Below, piece by piece: positions 21,433 to 31,049 of a stretch of DNA of 34,359 nucleotides (position 1 is its first letter; each line of letters opens with the position of its first letter). The position numbers and the translations under genes were made by a program. The stretch is taken from IMG/VR virus record IMGVR_UViG_3300042154_003276, positions 1 through 34,359 of that record, one strand, 5' to 3'. The stretch comes from a virus. The notes beneath the pieces were generated by a model. That model was not told the DNA's origin, ran no database searches, and saw only the letters and a program-made list of their open reading frames with translations.

Positions 21433-24400
21433 ATGGCAGAAATTAAAAAATTATACAATATTAGCCTAATTGGCGAAAAAGAATTGGTCATTAAAATGGA
21501 TGCGGTGAACCGCAGTTTTGATAACGCTAAAAAAAACTTTTTAGAGCTTAAAGCCACATTGGCCCAAGGTAACTTATCCACCGAGGAAATGAAAAACCTC
21601 AAGACAGCTATGGAATTAGCACGTTTGGAAACCATCAAGTTAAATCAGGAAAGAATCCGTTTAACCAATGACGGACGTGCGCTTTCTAATGCGCTTAAAC
21701 AAGAACGAGCAGACCGTATAGCTAACAATCAATCATTATCACAAAGTACCAATGAATATAAAGAAGCGACGAAACAACTTAATATTCTAAGAAACGATGC
21801 AAAAGCTTTAGGAAAGGAATTAGGTATTGAATCTGAAGTATTCATTCAAGCAGCAAAAAAAGTTAATGTGCTCGATAAAGAAATCAAAGAGATAGATGCT
21901 GCACTAGGACAATTCCAAAGAAACGTAGGTAACTATCCAAAAGAAATCAATATTGGGAAAATATCAACTGGAGCAATTGACTCTCTAAGAAATGCAGGTT
22001 TAGGCGATTTACTAGGTAACCAACTGGACCAAACAAAAGGAAAAGTAATTCAGTTAAATACCGAATTTGCTGAAATGAAAGCAAGGCTAGACCGAGCACG
22101 CTTGGACGGTGTTCAAGATTTAAACGCATTGGAATCAGAAATCATTCAGAACCGAATTGAAACGGATAGGTTGAATAATGAAATACAATCATCACAGACA
22201 CATCTCGCTGGAATGGGTAGTGTTGGAACTGGAGTGTTTAGTCGAATGGGTGGAGATATTAAAAGCATGATTCTAGGTTATGTAGGTTTGCAGGCCACTA
22301 TGTCAACAGTATCTAGCACGGTCACACGGTCTATAGAATTCGATTCTGTAAATACAGCCATTGCATCCGTTTCAAAAGAAACAGGAGATTATGCTGTAAA
22401 TCAGAAATTCCTAGAAGATACCACCGAAAGATTAGGATTGAAGTTACTAGACACTTCCAATTCCTTCAAACTGTTTTTTGCGGCTAGTACACAATCAGGG
22501 ATTTCAGCAGAAAGCACACGGGAAATATTTGAATCGGCATCAGAAGCTGCTTCTACTATGAAGCTAAGTCAAGAAGCTACTAATGGAGTGATGTTAGCCT
22601 TTGGACAAATTGCGTCCAAAGGAAAAGTACAAGCAGAAGAATTGCGTGGGCAAATCGGGGAACGTATTCCAGGAGCATTTGGAATAGCAGCCAAAGCAAT
22701 GGGAGTTACCACAGCGGAACTCGACAAGATGATGAAAGATGGTAAGCTAATGGCGAATGATTTTCTACCAAAGTTTGCAAAACAATTAAAAGAAACGTAT
22801 GGAGCTGGTCAAGAACCAGTAAAAGGACTTCGTGCCGAACTGAATCGATTAGACAATTTTATATCCAAAGTAGCCAACAATAAGAGCTTCACTAATTTTA
22901 TTTCGTTTTCAATCAGTTTACTTTTTGGATTTGTATCTGTTGTTACCAGTATTCCATTCGGTTGGTGGATTGGAATGATGGGTTTTCTAACTGTGGCTTA
23001 TTGGTCAAATATTGTGGCAATAGCAGCCAGCACAGTAGCTACTATTGCCAAAATGGGAGCGCAAGTCAAACAAATAGCAATACAAGCCATATCCAATACG
23101 TTAATTTTAGCATCAACAATAATCAACTACGCTGCGGCTGTAGCTATTTATGCAGTAGCTTATTCGTATCAGTTTCTAAACATAGTTTTAAATGTTTTAA
23201 CTACCATTTTTCCTGTTCTTAGAACGGCTATGTTAGCTTTAAACTCTACTATTCTAGCCACACCCATCGGTTGGTTAGTAGCTGGTATAATTGCAGTAAC
23301 GGCAGTTTCAAAAGCCTTTGGAAACGAAGTGGATAATACATCCAAAAAAATACGAGCACAAGGCGAAGCACTAAAATTAACAGCTGCTCAAATGCGTGTG
23401 AATGCCGAAATCGAAAAGAAAGCAAATGAGGCTACATCAGAAAGAATTGCCAAAATACAAGTACTTACCCAAATTGCATCCGACTTGAATAATAGCGATG
23501 CTTCACGCAAACAAGCACTGGAAGAATTGATTGCTATTGACGGAAGATATAAAACTGCTCTGGATGGTAATATCATTAAGACAGGAAAACTAAATGAAAT
23601 TACAAAAGAGTTAACTGCATCCATACTAGAACAAGCCAAAGCAGAAGCTGCTAGAGCAATGCTAGTAGACAAGCAAAAACAAATTTTAGACAATGATTTT
23701 AAAAGATCCGAAGCCAAAACCAAAATAGGCAAGGAAGGAACTTTTAAAGCAATTGGTAAAGATGCGTTAAACATTTTCGGAATTGGAGAAGGTTCTACCA
23801 GTACAGAAAGTAGAAATCTTTACGACAAAAACACAGAACTAAAAGAACAAGTCAATTACTTAGCCAGTTTAGTAGCTAAAGAAAAAACCAAACCAAAAGA
23901 CAAAAATCCAGACGGTACTCCACCGATAAACCCTGAAGATCCAAAGAACCCCAAAGACCCTTCAAAATTATCAGGAGGGCAAAAAGATTATTTGCGTGAT
24001 ATTAATGCGCTTCGTGAGGCTAATTTGTCCGAACTGAAAAAACAACGTCTTGAGGGATTAATCACAGAGGAAGATTTTCTTAAAAAATCATTGGCGGTCA
24101 ACATTAAGTACAATGATCAGATATTAGCACACTTCAAAGGAACTGATGCTGCAACTCGAAAACTTCGAGCAGATACTGCATCAGATACTATTGATAAACG
24201 AATTGAAACAAATACTAAACTCTTCAAAATTCAAGAGGACGAAATAAAACAAACGCTAGAAAATCAATCAAAATTATCGCAAGATAAATTGAATAATGTA
24301 AACAATGATCCGTATGCCTCAGACGTGGATAAAGCCGAAGCAGAAAAAGTGTATTGGGAGGAAATGGTAAAGAACCAAACGGATTTTAATGTTAAAATGG

Positions 24401-25869
24401 ATTTGCTTGAAAAAAAATTACATATCGAATCCAAGAAAAATGCACAGGACAGAACAAATAGTTTGATTAAAGTTCAAACGGATTTAAACACCAAAATAGC
24501 ACAACTTTCTAAAGTAAAATTCGATAGTTTGATAACTGGTGTATATGAATTAAAAACCTATCGAAAAAATAACGCTGAGATTGAAGCATCCAAACAGCGT
24601 ATGCTTATTTTAAACGACAAAAGCCTATCTCAAAAAGAAAAAGAACGTGAAATTGATAAAATCAATACAGCTTTAGCACTCGCCAACGTCAATGCTGAAT
24701 TAGGAGCAGTAAATGCGGTCATTAAATTTTATGAAGATAGAAAAGCAGTTCAAAAATTAACGAATGACGAACTTAAAAAATACAATGATTTACTCAAGCA
24801 AAAAAAGTTATTGGAAGAAGGCAAAGCTGTAGCCGAAAATGATGAAACGACAACAGGAGCAACTCAATTAGCCTTACCCACATCAGATGGATTGCAAAAG
24901 AAATTAACAGGTAGTTTATCTAAATCATTTGGTTTAAATGAAGGAGAAAGTGCCTTACTAGGCGAATCGATAGCGCAATCATTCGACCTGGCCAGTCAAG
25001 CAATGAGTTCTTATTTTGAGGGCGAAAAACAGGCTGTAGAACAATCTAAGCAATTAGCTTACCAACGTATTGATTTAGAGAAAAAACAGTTATTAGCAAA
25101 GGCACAAAGCCAAGCCGAACGAGAAAGTATCGAAAAGCAAGCGCAAATCAAAAAAAATAAAGCAGATAAAGAAGCGCACGAAAAATTGAAGAAAATTAAA
25201 AAGCAAGAGCTTACAATTGCCTTTGCAATGCAGTTAGCCAATATAGCCGTAGCTGCAGCTTCTAATCCTTTGAACGGGGTTACCTTCGGTGCAGCTGGGA
25301 TAGCAATGTATGGTTTATTAGCGGCTATTGCTACAGCGGGTTATCTTATGAACATGGCTAACGTGAATAAACAACAATTTGCCCGTGGGGGTAGCTTACC
25401 TACTCGTGGTGGGGAATTCGTGGGTAATTCACACGACAATGGTGGAATTCCTGTCGGGATGAATGAATTCGAGGGAGATGAATTAGCCATAATCAATAAG
25501 AATTCCGCTCAATCGAATAAAGTATTTACCGTTACGGGTACACCCAAACAAATAGCATCAGGCATCAACGAAATTGGCGGAGGTGTATCGTTTGCTTCGG
25601 GTGCAATATTCAAGAAGTATGCAACGGGTGGTTATTTTGGCAGTTCAGTGCAACCTCCAGTATTCAGAAGTTATTACGAAAACAGGACTAGCCAAAGCAA
25701 TAATTCTAATAATGGAAATTCAGAACGATTGGATAGAATTGAACAAATGCTAGAGCATACTAATACTACTTTAAGCCGTGAAGTCCACAGAAAAACTGTT
25801 GTATCCAGCAGGGATATGAGTGACTTTCAGAAAAACGACGACAAACAATCCCAAATAGGCACGCTATGA
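21433..25869 (+). CDS. Tape measure protein
   Basis: This 1478-aa protein is the ruler that sets tail length. An N-terminal coiled coil (1-180) is followed by a tape-measure N-terminal-type domain at about 290-475, with FAASTQSGISAESTREIFES and RGQIGERIPGAFGIAAKAMG as clear family signatures. Hydrophobic segments at about 486-540 and 551-626 are followed by long coiled coils (640-1230) and another hydrophobic stretch (1260-1312). The Gly-rich C-terminus 'RGGSLPTRGGEFVGNSHDNG' is typical of Bacteroidota phage tape measures. At about 0.15 nm per residue the tail would be near 220 nm, so a long-tailed siphovirus is expected. Confidence 0.92.
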   Translation: MAEIKKLYNISLIGEKELVIKMDAVNRSFDNAKKNFLELKATLAQGNLSTEEMKNLKTAMELARLETIKLNQERIRLTNDGRALSNALKQERADRIANNQSLSQSTNEYKEATKQLNILRNDAKALGKELGIESEVFIQAAKKVNVLDKEIKEIDAALGQFQRNVGNYPKEINIGKISTGAIDSLRNAGLGDLLGNQLDQTKGKVIQLNTEFAEMKARLDRARLDGVQDLNALESEIIQNRIETDRLNNEIQSSQTHLAGMGSVGTGVFSRMGGDIKSMILGYVGLQATMSTVSSTVTRSIEFDSVNTAIASVSKETGDYAVNQKFLEDTTERLGLKLLDTSNSFKLFFAASTQSGISAESTREIFESASEAASTMKLSQEATNGVMLAFGQIASKGKVQAEELRGQIGERIPGAFGIAAKAMGVTTAELDKMMKDGKLMANDFLPKFAKQLKETYGAGQEPVKGLRAELNRLDNFISKVANNKSFTNFISFSISLLFGFVSVVTSIPFGWWIGMMGFLTVAYWSNIVAIAASTVATIAKMGAQVKQIAIQAISNTLILASTIINYAAAVAIYAVAYSYQFLNIVLNVLTTIFPVLRTAMLALNSTILATPIGWLVAGIIAVTAVSKAFGNEVDNTSKKIRAQGEALKLTAAQMRVNAEIEKKANEATSERIAKIQVLTQIASDLNNSDASRKQALEELIAIDGRYKTALDGNIIKTGKLNEITKELTASILEQAKAEAARAMLVDKQKQILDNDFKRSEAKTKIGKEGTFKAIGKDALNIFGIGEGSTSTESRNLYDKNTELKEQVNYLASLVAKEKTKPKDKNPDGTPPINPEDPKNPKDPSKLSGGQKDYLRDINALREANLSELKKQRLEGLITEEDFLKKSLAVNIKYNDQILAHFKGTDAATRKLRADTASDTIDKRIETNTKLFKIQEDEIKQTLENQSKLSQDKLNNVNNDPYASDVDKAEAEKVYWEEMVKNQTDFNVKMDLLEKKLHIESKKNAQDRTNSLIKVQTDLNTKIAQLSKVKFDSLITGVYELKTYRKNNAEIEASKQRMLILNDKSLSQKEKEREIDKINTALALANVNAELGAVNAVIKFYEDRKAVQKLTNDELKKYNDLLKQKKLLEEGKAVAENDETTTGATQLALPTSDGLQKKLTGSLSKSFGLNEGESALLGESIAQSFDLASQAMSSYFEGEKQAVEQSKQLAYQRIDLEKKQLLAKAQSQAERESIEKQAQIKKNKADKEAHEKLKKIKKQELTIAFAMQLANIAVAAASNPLNGVTFGAAGIAMYGLLAAIATAGYLMNMANVNKQQFARGGSLPTRGGEFVGNSHDNGGIPVGMNEFEGDELAIINKNSAQSNKVFTVTGTPKQIASGINEIGGGVSFASGAIFKKYATGGYFGSSVQPPVFRSYYENRTSQSNNSNNGNSERLDRIEQMLEHTNTTLSREVHRKTVVSSRDMSDFQKNDDKQSQIGTL

Positions 25870-26084
25870 AATTAGACCAGAAATACAAAAACACAGCCCT
25901 CGAAATGGCAATCAATGACTTTGAAAAGTTCTGCAATTACGCTGGGGTAGATAGTAAGCAGTTGTCCGTGTGTATCGAGAGGGAACGTGGATTGACACTA
26001 CAACAAATTGCATTAAAATTACAATTACCCAAAAGCACTGTCAAAGACGTTTGCGATCGATGTGTCGTAAAACCAAATAAATAA
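25866..26084 (+). CDS. Small helix-turn-helix protein
   Basis: This 72-aa protein overlaps the tape measure stop by four bases (ATGA). Residues 42-65 (RGLTLQQIALKLQLPKSTVK) look like a sigma-70 region 4-type or homeodomain-like helix-turn-helix. As the last gene before the head module it could regulate the capsid operon whose leader follows. It could also be a structural accessory protein that merely resembles one. No second domain is present. Confidence 0.65.
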   Translation: MKLDQKYKNTALEMAINDFEKFCNYAGVDSKQLSVCIERERGLTLQQIALKLQLPKSTVKDVCDRCVVKPNK

Positions 26085-26122
26085 GAAGAAAAGGTAAAAA
26101 TAAAACCAATAGCGGAAGTCTA

Positions 26123-26181
26123 TACCTGTCTTTCAGGTAGTTCTCATAATAGTAATAGTCTCTACTCGGATAGTAGAGACT
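26123..26181 (+). terminator. Double hairpin between tail and head modules
   Basis: TACCTG (26123-26128) pairs with CAGGTA (26134-26139), and AGTCTCTACT (26157-26166) pairs perfectly with AGTAGAGACT (26172-26181) around CGGAT. A T-rich but not pure-T stretch follows. It may terminate the tail transcript or act as an RNA-processing site. The rest of the 26085-26315 gap holds GTACGA-ACTAC-TCGTAC (26244-26260), another inverted repeat, and no convincing TAnnTTTG promoter. Confidence 0.5.
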
Positions 26182-26241
26182 TTCTATTTGATAATAAAAA
26201 TCTTCTTTAATTTTCACATCTCAAAACTACAAAAAAATAAT

Positions 26242-26319
26242 ATGTACGAACTACTCGTACGTAATAATAACTTATTTGCTTATTCGATAGCTATCATTCG
26301 CAACTTTGTTGTGTTATGA
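26242..26319 (+). CDS. Possible 25-aa leader peptide before prohead protease
   Basis: ATG at 26242 opens a 25-codon frame (MYELLVRNNNLFAYSIAIIR...) whose TGA overlaps the protease ATG (ATGA). Its first codons form the GTACGA/TCGTAC inverted repeat. The coupling suggests a translated leader, but the frame may be chance. Confidence 0.25.
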   Translation: MYELLVRNNNLFAYSIAIIRNFVVL

Positions 26320-27437
26320 AAAACCACTTACAAATATTCAACTATTCCGTTCAAAACTCAAACGAGAATATCCTTGATGTTCACATCGACGGAACCATTG
26401 TAGATGCTGAAACGCAACAAATATACCAAGATTGGTGGGGCGATACTACATCTGTTTCTTTCAAATCCATTCGGGACCAGGTTATTCAATCGGGTAAAAA
26501 ATCAATCAATTTTTGGGTTAATTCCTGTGGTGGACACATCGGTGATGCAATGGCAATTCATGACTGGATTGTTATGCTCGAAAACCAAGGATATTCCATT
26601 ACTACCAACGGTATAGGAATGATATGTAGTGCTGCTACTTATATCCTTTCTGCTTCTAAAAACAGTACCATTTCTAAGAACTCATTCTACATGATTCACA
26701 ACGTATCGGGTGGGGTTTATGGCGATGTAAATGTGATTGAAAACTACGCTAATACCATGCGCAAGTTCAACGATACTATTGTTGACTATTATGCTAATCT
26801 AACTGAACAAGACAATCAAACTATTATTGATTGGATGAATGCCGAAACTTGGTTTACAGGCACGGAAGCAGTAGAAAATGGTTTTGTGAAAAACCTAATC
26901 GAAAATCAAGATTTTACCAACTCAATTAGCCAAGATTCTTTCCCTTTCCAAAATGAATCGGCTTTGAAACTGTACAATTCATTTGTTAAAAAAGAGACTG
27001 AAAATAATTTTAACCCTGAAAATTTAGATATGAACAAATTTGTACAAGCGATTGTAGATGCTTTTAAAACACAAAATTTGGTAGTTACCGAAGATGGAAA
27101 AGCACCAGCGCAATTAACAGAAACAACTCTTACAAATGCTTTGACAGAAGCATTGAAAGATTTTAATGAACCTACAGAGGAACAATTGAGTACTTCTGTA
27201 AGTAACTTTTTTGCAGAAGGATTACCAGAAACCATCACGAATCAAATTGCAACTGCAATCACAGAGGCAACTAAAGACTTTGCAACCAATAAGAAAATTA
27301 CAGAGTTGGAAACCGAAGTGGAAGAGCTTAAAAAAGATTTGGTTAACAACGCTGGCGGTGCAAAACCAAGAAACAATAACCCAGATAATGCTGGAAATTA
27401 CGAACACGAAGGAATCTCTTGGGGTTCTGAAAAATAA
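26316..27437 (+). CDS. ClpP-like prohead protease with scaffold-like tail
   Basis: This 373-aa protein has residues 15-200 forming a ClpP/S14-type serine protease fold: NSCGG at 69-73 (oxyanion region), the catalytic Ser105 in GMICSAAT, His128 in FYMIHN, and the family's closing 'AETWFTGTEAVENGFV' helix-loop at 176-191. Such enzymes mature procapsids by cleaving scaffold and capsid N-termini. Residues 230-345 are helical with heptads (ITELETEVEELKKDL), then a Pro/Asn-rich end. The size and order suggest a protease fused to its own scaffold, which would explain why no separate scaffold gene is seen. The fusion is inferred. Confidence 0.88.
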   Translation: MKNHLQIFNYSVQNSNENILDVHIDGTIVDAETQQIYQDWWGDTTSVSFKSIRDQVIQSGKKSINFWVNSCGGHIGDAMAIHDWIVMLENQGYSITTNGIGMICSAATYILSASKNSTISKNSFYMIHNVSGGVYGDVNVIENYANTMRKFNDTIVDYYANLTEQDNQTIIDWMNAETWFTGTEAVENGFVKNLIENQDFTNSISQDSFPFQNESALKLYNSFVKKETENNFNPENLDMNKFVQAIVDAFKTQNLVVTEDGKAPAQLTETTLTNALTEALKDFNEPTEEQLSTSVSNFFAEGLPETITNQIATAITEATKDFATNKKITELETEVEELKKDLVNNAGGAKPRNNNPDNAGNYEHEGISWGSEK

Positions 27438-27446
27438 TCTTAAAAA

Positions 27447-27845
27447 ATGACTGCAATAGACAATTCAGGTTTTTTAAATGTATGCCACAATTGTGGTGGA
27501 GCGGGATTTACACCCGGTATTAGTTACGCATTTGTGGCGGCAACTAAAAAATTAACGGTTACCAATACTTCAACTTTCCCAGCGGGAGATTCTTTGAATG
27601 TGGTGAATATTACTGTTACTGATCGTTTTGGAAACAGTAAAACGGCACAAATCACAACAGCTCCTGTAGTGGTTGATTTAGTTGTGCCTTTCGATGTAAG
27701 CTTAGGCTTCAATATTCAGGCTACTGTTGTAAGCAACAAGCGATTATTAGCTGATTTATCTGCTTATGATGTGGCTTCTACAATTGGAGCAGCTTCTGGA
27801 GTTCTTGGAAACGCAGATATCGAAACAGACGAGGCAGACGAGTAA
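27447..27845 (+). CDS. Probable head decoration or small capsid protein
   Basis: This 132-aa protein lies between protease and major capsid genes, where decoration proteins usually sit. It has a CHNCGGAG motif at the N-terminus (two Cys, His), then beta-rich, Thr/Val-rich sequence with an Ig-like alternation, and an acidic C-terminus (ETDEADE). No named family is recognised. The role is inferred from position and composition. Confidence 0.6.
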   Translation: MTAIDNSGFLNVCHNCGGAGFTPGISYAFVAATKKLTVTNTSTFPAGDSLNVVNITVTDRFGNSKTAQITTAPVVVDLVVPFDVSLGFNIQATVVSNKRLLADLSAYDVASTIGAASGVLGNADIETDEADE

Positions 27846-27865
27846 TTAATTTTAAAATTATACAA

Positions 27866-28882
27866 ATGGAACCATTAATAGTAAATAGCCACGCATTGTA
27901 TGAGTTGATTGTACATCCTCATTTCAATGATTTGATGGCTGGATTCACAGGATACTACAACGGAACTCTTCAAGAGTTTACAGTATTCAATAAAGTATCA
28001 TTGGCAAAGGGCACCCCTATCATTGACATCTTTACAAAAACAAACATTTTGCAACGTAAAGACGCATCATGTAAAACCAATTGGAAGCAAATCGCCAAAG
28101 GCTCAACTCGTAAAGTTACGGTTGATGAACTCTATGGAGCTACCGAAGATTGTCAAGAGGAATTCTACGTAGGTTGTTTGAAAGATTTCCGAAATAAGAA
28201 CCCAATGTTTAAAGACATTACTTTGACTTTCTTCAAGAAAATCATCGGAATGGACATTGCAACCAATTCTTATTTTGGAGATGTTACACGTCCTGAAAAT
28301 GACGAATTCTCTATCAATAAATTTGACGGTATTTTCACAAAATACGCTGATTATATTGCAGGAGAAGAGCAATACAAACCTGTAGTTCTTGGAGCTATTC
28401 CTTCAACAGTTACACCTGCACAGGCTTACGCCATATTTGATGAAGCTTTCCAAAAAAGAACTCGTGTAATGCGTGCCCAATTGAAAACGGATTTAGGTTT
28501 CTATGTGGATGAAAATCTAGCGGAAGCTTTGCAAAAGTACTACGCATCTATCCAAGAAAAAAACGGAGAAATCGGGTATTACGTTGATGGTATTCCAACT
28601 CTGAAATTCAGAGGAGTTCCAATATATGTAGAACCTACATGGACGCCTGTTTTGGAAAGTTTGAATGATGGAAACGATGCACACGCATTGATTTTCACAT
28701 TGAGAAACAACTTCATTTTCGGGACGAATGACGAATACGGTGGAGGTGCTAGCTTGAACCAAGGTTTACGTGTTTGGTGGTCCGAAGACGATGAGGTGTG
28801 GAGATACAAAATGCACTTATGTGCAGGTACTGAAATTGCCAGTCCACAAAACACTGTTTTTGCAATTACCAATATTGTCTAA
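27866..28882 (+). CDS. Major capsid protein
   Basis: This 338-aa protein sits immediately after the protease and decoration genes, at the usual size for an HK97-fold capsid protein. It contains the helical and beta pattern expected of that fold, with 'RTRVMRAQLKTDLGFYVDENLAEAL' like the spine helix region and 'GIPTLKFRGVPIYVEPTW' like the P-domain strands seen in many Bacteroidota capsid proteins. No scaffold domain is present at its N-terminus. No other protein in the window is a better candidate. Confidence 0.8.
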   Translation: MEPLIVNSHALYELIVHPHFNDLMAGFTGYYNGTLQEFTVFNKVSLAKGTPIIDIFTKTNILQRKDASCKTNWKQIAKGSTRKVTVDELYGATEDCQEEFYVGCLKDFRNKNPMFKDITLTFFKKIIGMDIATNSYFGDVTRPENDEFSINKFDGIFTKYADYIAGEEQYKPVVLGAIPSTVTPAQAYAIFDEAFQKRTRVMRAQLKTDLGFYVDENLAEALQKYYASIQEKNGEIGYYVDGIPTLKFRGVPIYVEPTWTPVLESLNDGNDAHALIFTLRNNFIFGTNDEYGGGASLNQGLRVWWSEDDEVWRYKMHLCAGTEIASPQNTVFAITNIV

Positions 28883-28900
28883 TCTTAAAATAAAAAAATT

Positions 28901-29470
28901 ATGCTTTGCGTAACACTTAAATCATATACCAAGCCATGCGGTGGAGTAAGCGGGGGAGTTTCTAGAATATGGGTATTCGACCCATCAGACTTCAATTTCA
29001 CTCAGGTCGCTGCAAAAGATCCTTATACAGTTCTAGCTCTTAGAGCTGGAGCAACAGCTTCGGGAGGTGCAAAATTATTCCCTATCAATTTCCAACGAAA
29101 AGAAGTGGAATTCAAATTCAAACACACCGTAACTGGTTGTTCGGTAAAATATGAATTTGATATCAGTGTGCAGCTTCCTGGTTTAACCAATGACTTGACA
29201 TCTTATCTTATGAGTTTAGATACTGCTGGATGCTGTTGTGGTTTAGGCTTAATCATAGAACTTAATACTGGAGTAGTATTAGTTGTTGGTGAGCGCTATG
29301 TAAATGCTTCATTGATCCCTTATTTTGAGGTTAAAATGGACGGAACTGATGGAACTTCAGGAAAGAAATTTGAAGATTTTCAGGGTGCGAATGTGATGTT
29401 TAAAGGAGAGTACAATAGAGCGGCATTTGAATATACTGGTGGAATTGATTCTTTAATAGCGTTTCAATAA
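28901..29470 (+). CDS. Probable tail tube protein
   Basis: This 189-aa beta-rich protein contains 'KEVEFKFKHTVTGCSVKYEFDISVQLPGL' style alternating strands, an unusual Cys-rich patch (TAGCCCGLGL) and a late segment 'KKFEDFQGANVMFKGEYNRA', a pattern I associate with tail tube proteins of Bacteroidota phages. It is placed between capsid and portal rather than beside the tape measure. A second decoration or head-tail protein is the alternative. It is probably made in large amounts given its place after the capsid gene. Confidence 0.55.
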   Translation: MLCVTLKSYTKPCGGVSGGVSRIWVFDPSDFNFTQVAAKDPYTVLALRAGATASGGAKLFPINFQRKEVEFKFKHTVTGCSVKYEFDISVQLPGLTNDLTSYLMSLDTAGCCCGLGLIIELNTGVVLVVGERYVNASLIPYFEVKMDGTDGTSGKKFEDFQGANVMFKGEYNRAAFEYTGGIDSLIAFQ

Positions 29471-29473
29471 GCC

Positions 29474-29728
29474 ATGAGAGTTAAGGATGAACACAAAGAC
29501 AGAGTCATTGGTTTCAATGGCTCTGGTCTTCCTTTAGGTCAGAGAAATGACTTGGAGGTTTTAGCTGAAATTGCATTGAAAAGCAATGATAAGAGCTTAC
29601 TTGACCTTTTTGAAAAGTTGCCCAATATTGCCGAAATTGAAAAATCAAAATCAAAAGACTTTTTAGAAAGAACAACAGAATATGAAAATACAACCAGCAC
29701 AAAGCAGCCAAAAGGTAACGGTAAGTAA
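29474..29728 (+). CDS. Small hypothetical head-region protein
   Basis: This 84-aa charged helical protein has a Lys/Glu/Ser-rich C-terminal half that is probably disordered. It begins three bases after the tube-like gene and overlaps the portal gene by 47 bases. From position it may be a chaperone or connector for the portal. No family is recognised. Confidence 0.65.
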   Translation: MRVKDEHKDRVIGFNGSGLPLGQRNDLEVLAEIALKSNDKSLLDLFEKLPNIAEIEKSKSKDFLERTTEYENTTSTKQPKGNGK

Positions 29729-31049
29729 CGTCCAGTTAGACGTTAAAAACCCAATACCATTTGAGCCAACTGGCAAGTCCTCGGCTTTTCTTTACGTACC
29801 TTCTAAAAATAAAAAATACGTTCCTTTTTTAGCCCCAGATGATAATTTTTTTCAATTATTATTTGAGGCTAAATTATTAAGTCCCACCAATAACTCGTGT
29901 GTCAATTCAAAAACGGATTACTGCTCAGGAGACTTGTATTTTACTGAAGGAAATGAAGATGTTGATTTTACCGATTGGTGTAAAAGGGTCAACAAAAAAG
30001 GACAAAGTTTGCATAAAGTTCTAAAGTCGATTTTCAATAACAAGTTTACCGTTGGTAACAATTTCGTGGAAATTATCCGAGTTAAAGCGGGTAGCAAAAA
30101 AGAAATTCGAGTGATAAACCGTCCTTTTCTAGATTGCAGATTATCTGAACCTAATGAAGATGACATTTGCGAAAGCGTTTTTATCTCCAAAAAATTCAAC
30201 AAAAATACCGCTTGGTCATTGGTTGACGATGAAGCTGTAGAATTACCCATTTATTACGGAGATACCAAAATGAAATGGTATCAAAGCGACAAAGGAACGG
30301 AGCATTGTGTAATTCATATAAAAAATGAATTGCCCGGATATGAGTATTATGGTATGCCAAACAATGTGTCAAGTTTGCCACAACAAATTTTGGAATACAA
30401 AGCAGCACGCCACAATATTGATGATTTCGAAAACAACTTAGTGGTTGGAGGTGCAGTATTCTTAGAAGGTAATATCTCTCAGGACGAAGCCAACAAAATA
30501 GGTAAAGAGATAATCAAAACACATACTGGAGATGGCAAGCGTGGAAGATGGGCAGTTATTGCAGGACAAAAAGGAATTACAGGTTCAAAGCTAGAATCCT
30601 ACGACACAAAAAAAGACGGTTCCTACATAGAATTGGATAAAATCATAGAAAGCAAAATCATCGATTCAAACAATTGGGATTCTACCCTGTATGGACAACA
30701 TCAATCAGGAGGATTAGGCAGCAATGGTTTTGCTTATTTGAGTTCGATATTTGACACAAAGTACAAAACTGTCATCGAGCCAGCACAAAAAGAAATCATG
30801 AATGATTTTATAAAGCCACTTTTTGAAATATATGACAATTGGGTGGGGACAAAATGGAGTGATTTCCCTTTAGGATTCAAAAAAATATCTCCTGCATCCT
30901 TCGTTGGAGAAATTGACATCAACGGGATTTTAACTATAGATGAAGGTAGAAAATTGATAGGGGAGTTACCACTGGAAGATTCAACGAAAGGAAGTGAAAT
31001 TATAGGAGCTAAAGCCAAAACAAATGTATCGAATCAACAGACTAAATAG
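29682..31049 (+). CDS. Portal protein
   Basis: This 455-aa protein is the dodecameric DNA channel of the capsid. Family patterns include 'NNFVEIIRVKAG' with basic strands near 125-140, 'PGYEYYGMPNNVSSLP' near 225 (the segment before the wing of PBSX/Mu-type portals), a long stem helix region, and 'INGILTIDEGRKLIGELPLED' near 415, the usual C-terminal pattern of such portals. The start at 29682 overlaps the previous gene by 47 bases; no later ATG precedes the conserved part. It is followed by a connector-like protein overlapping by 26 bases. Confidence 0.85.
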   Translation: MKIQPAQSSQKVTVSNVQLDVKNPIPFEPTGKSSAFLYVPSKNKKYVPFLAPDDNFFQLLFEAKLLSPTNNSCVNSKTDYCSGDLYFTEGNEDVDFTDWCKRVNKKGQSLHKVLKSIFNNKFTVGNNFVEIIRVKAGSKKEIRVINRPFLDCRLSEPNEDDICESVFISKKFNKNTAWSLVDDEAVELPIYYGDTKMKWYQSDKGTEHCVIHIKNELPGYEYYGMPNNVSSLPQQILEYKAARHNIDDFENNLVVGGAVFLEGNISQDEANKIGKEIIKTHTGDGKRGRWAVIAGQKGITGSKLESYDTKKDGSYIELDKIIESKIIDSNNWDSTLYGQHQSGGLGSNGFAYLSSIFDTKYKTVIEPAQKEIMNDFIKPLFEIYDNWVGTKWSDFPLGFKKISPASFVGEIDINGILTIDEGRKLIGELPLEDSTKGSEIIGAKAKTNVSNQQTK

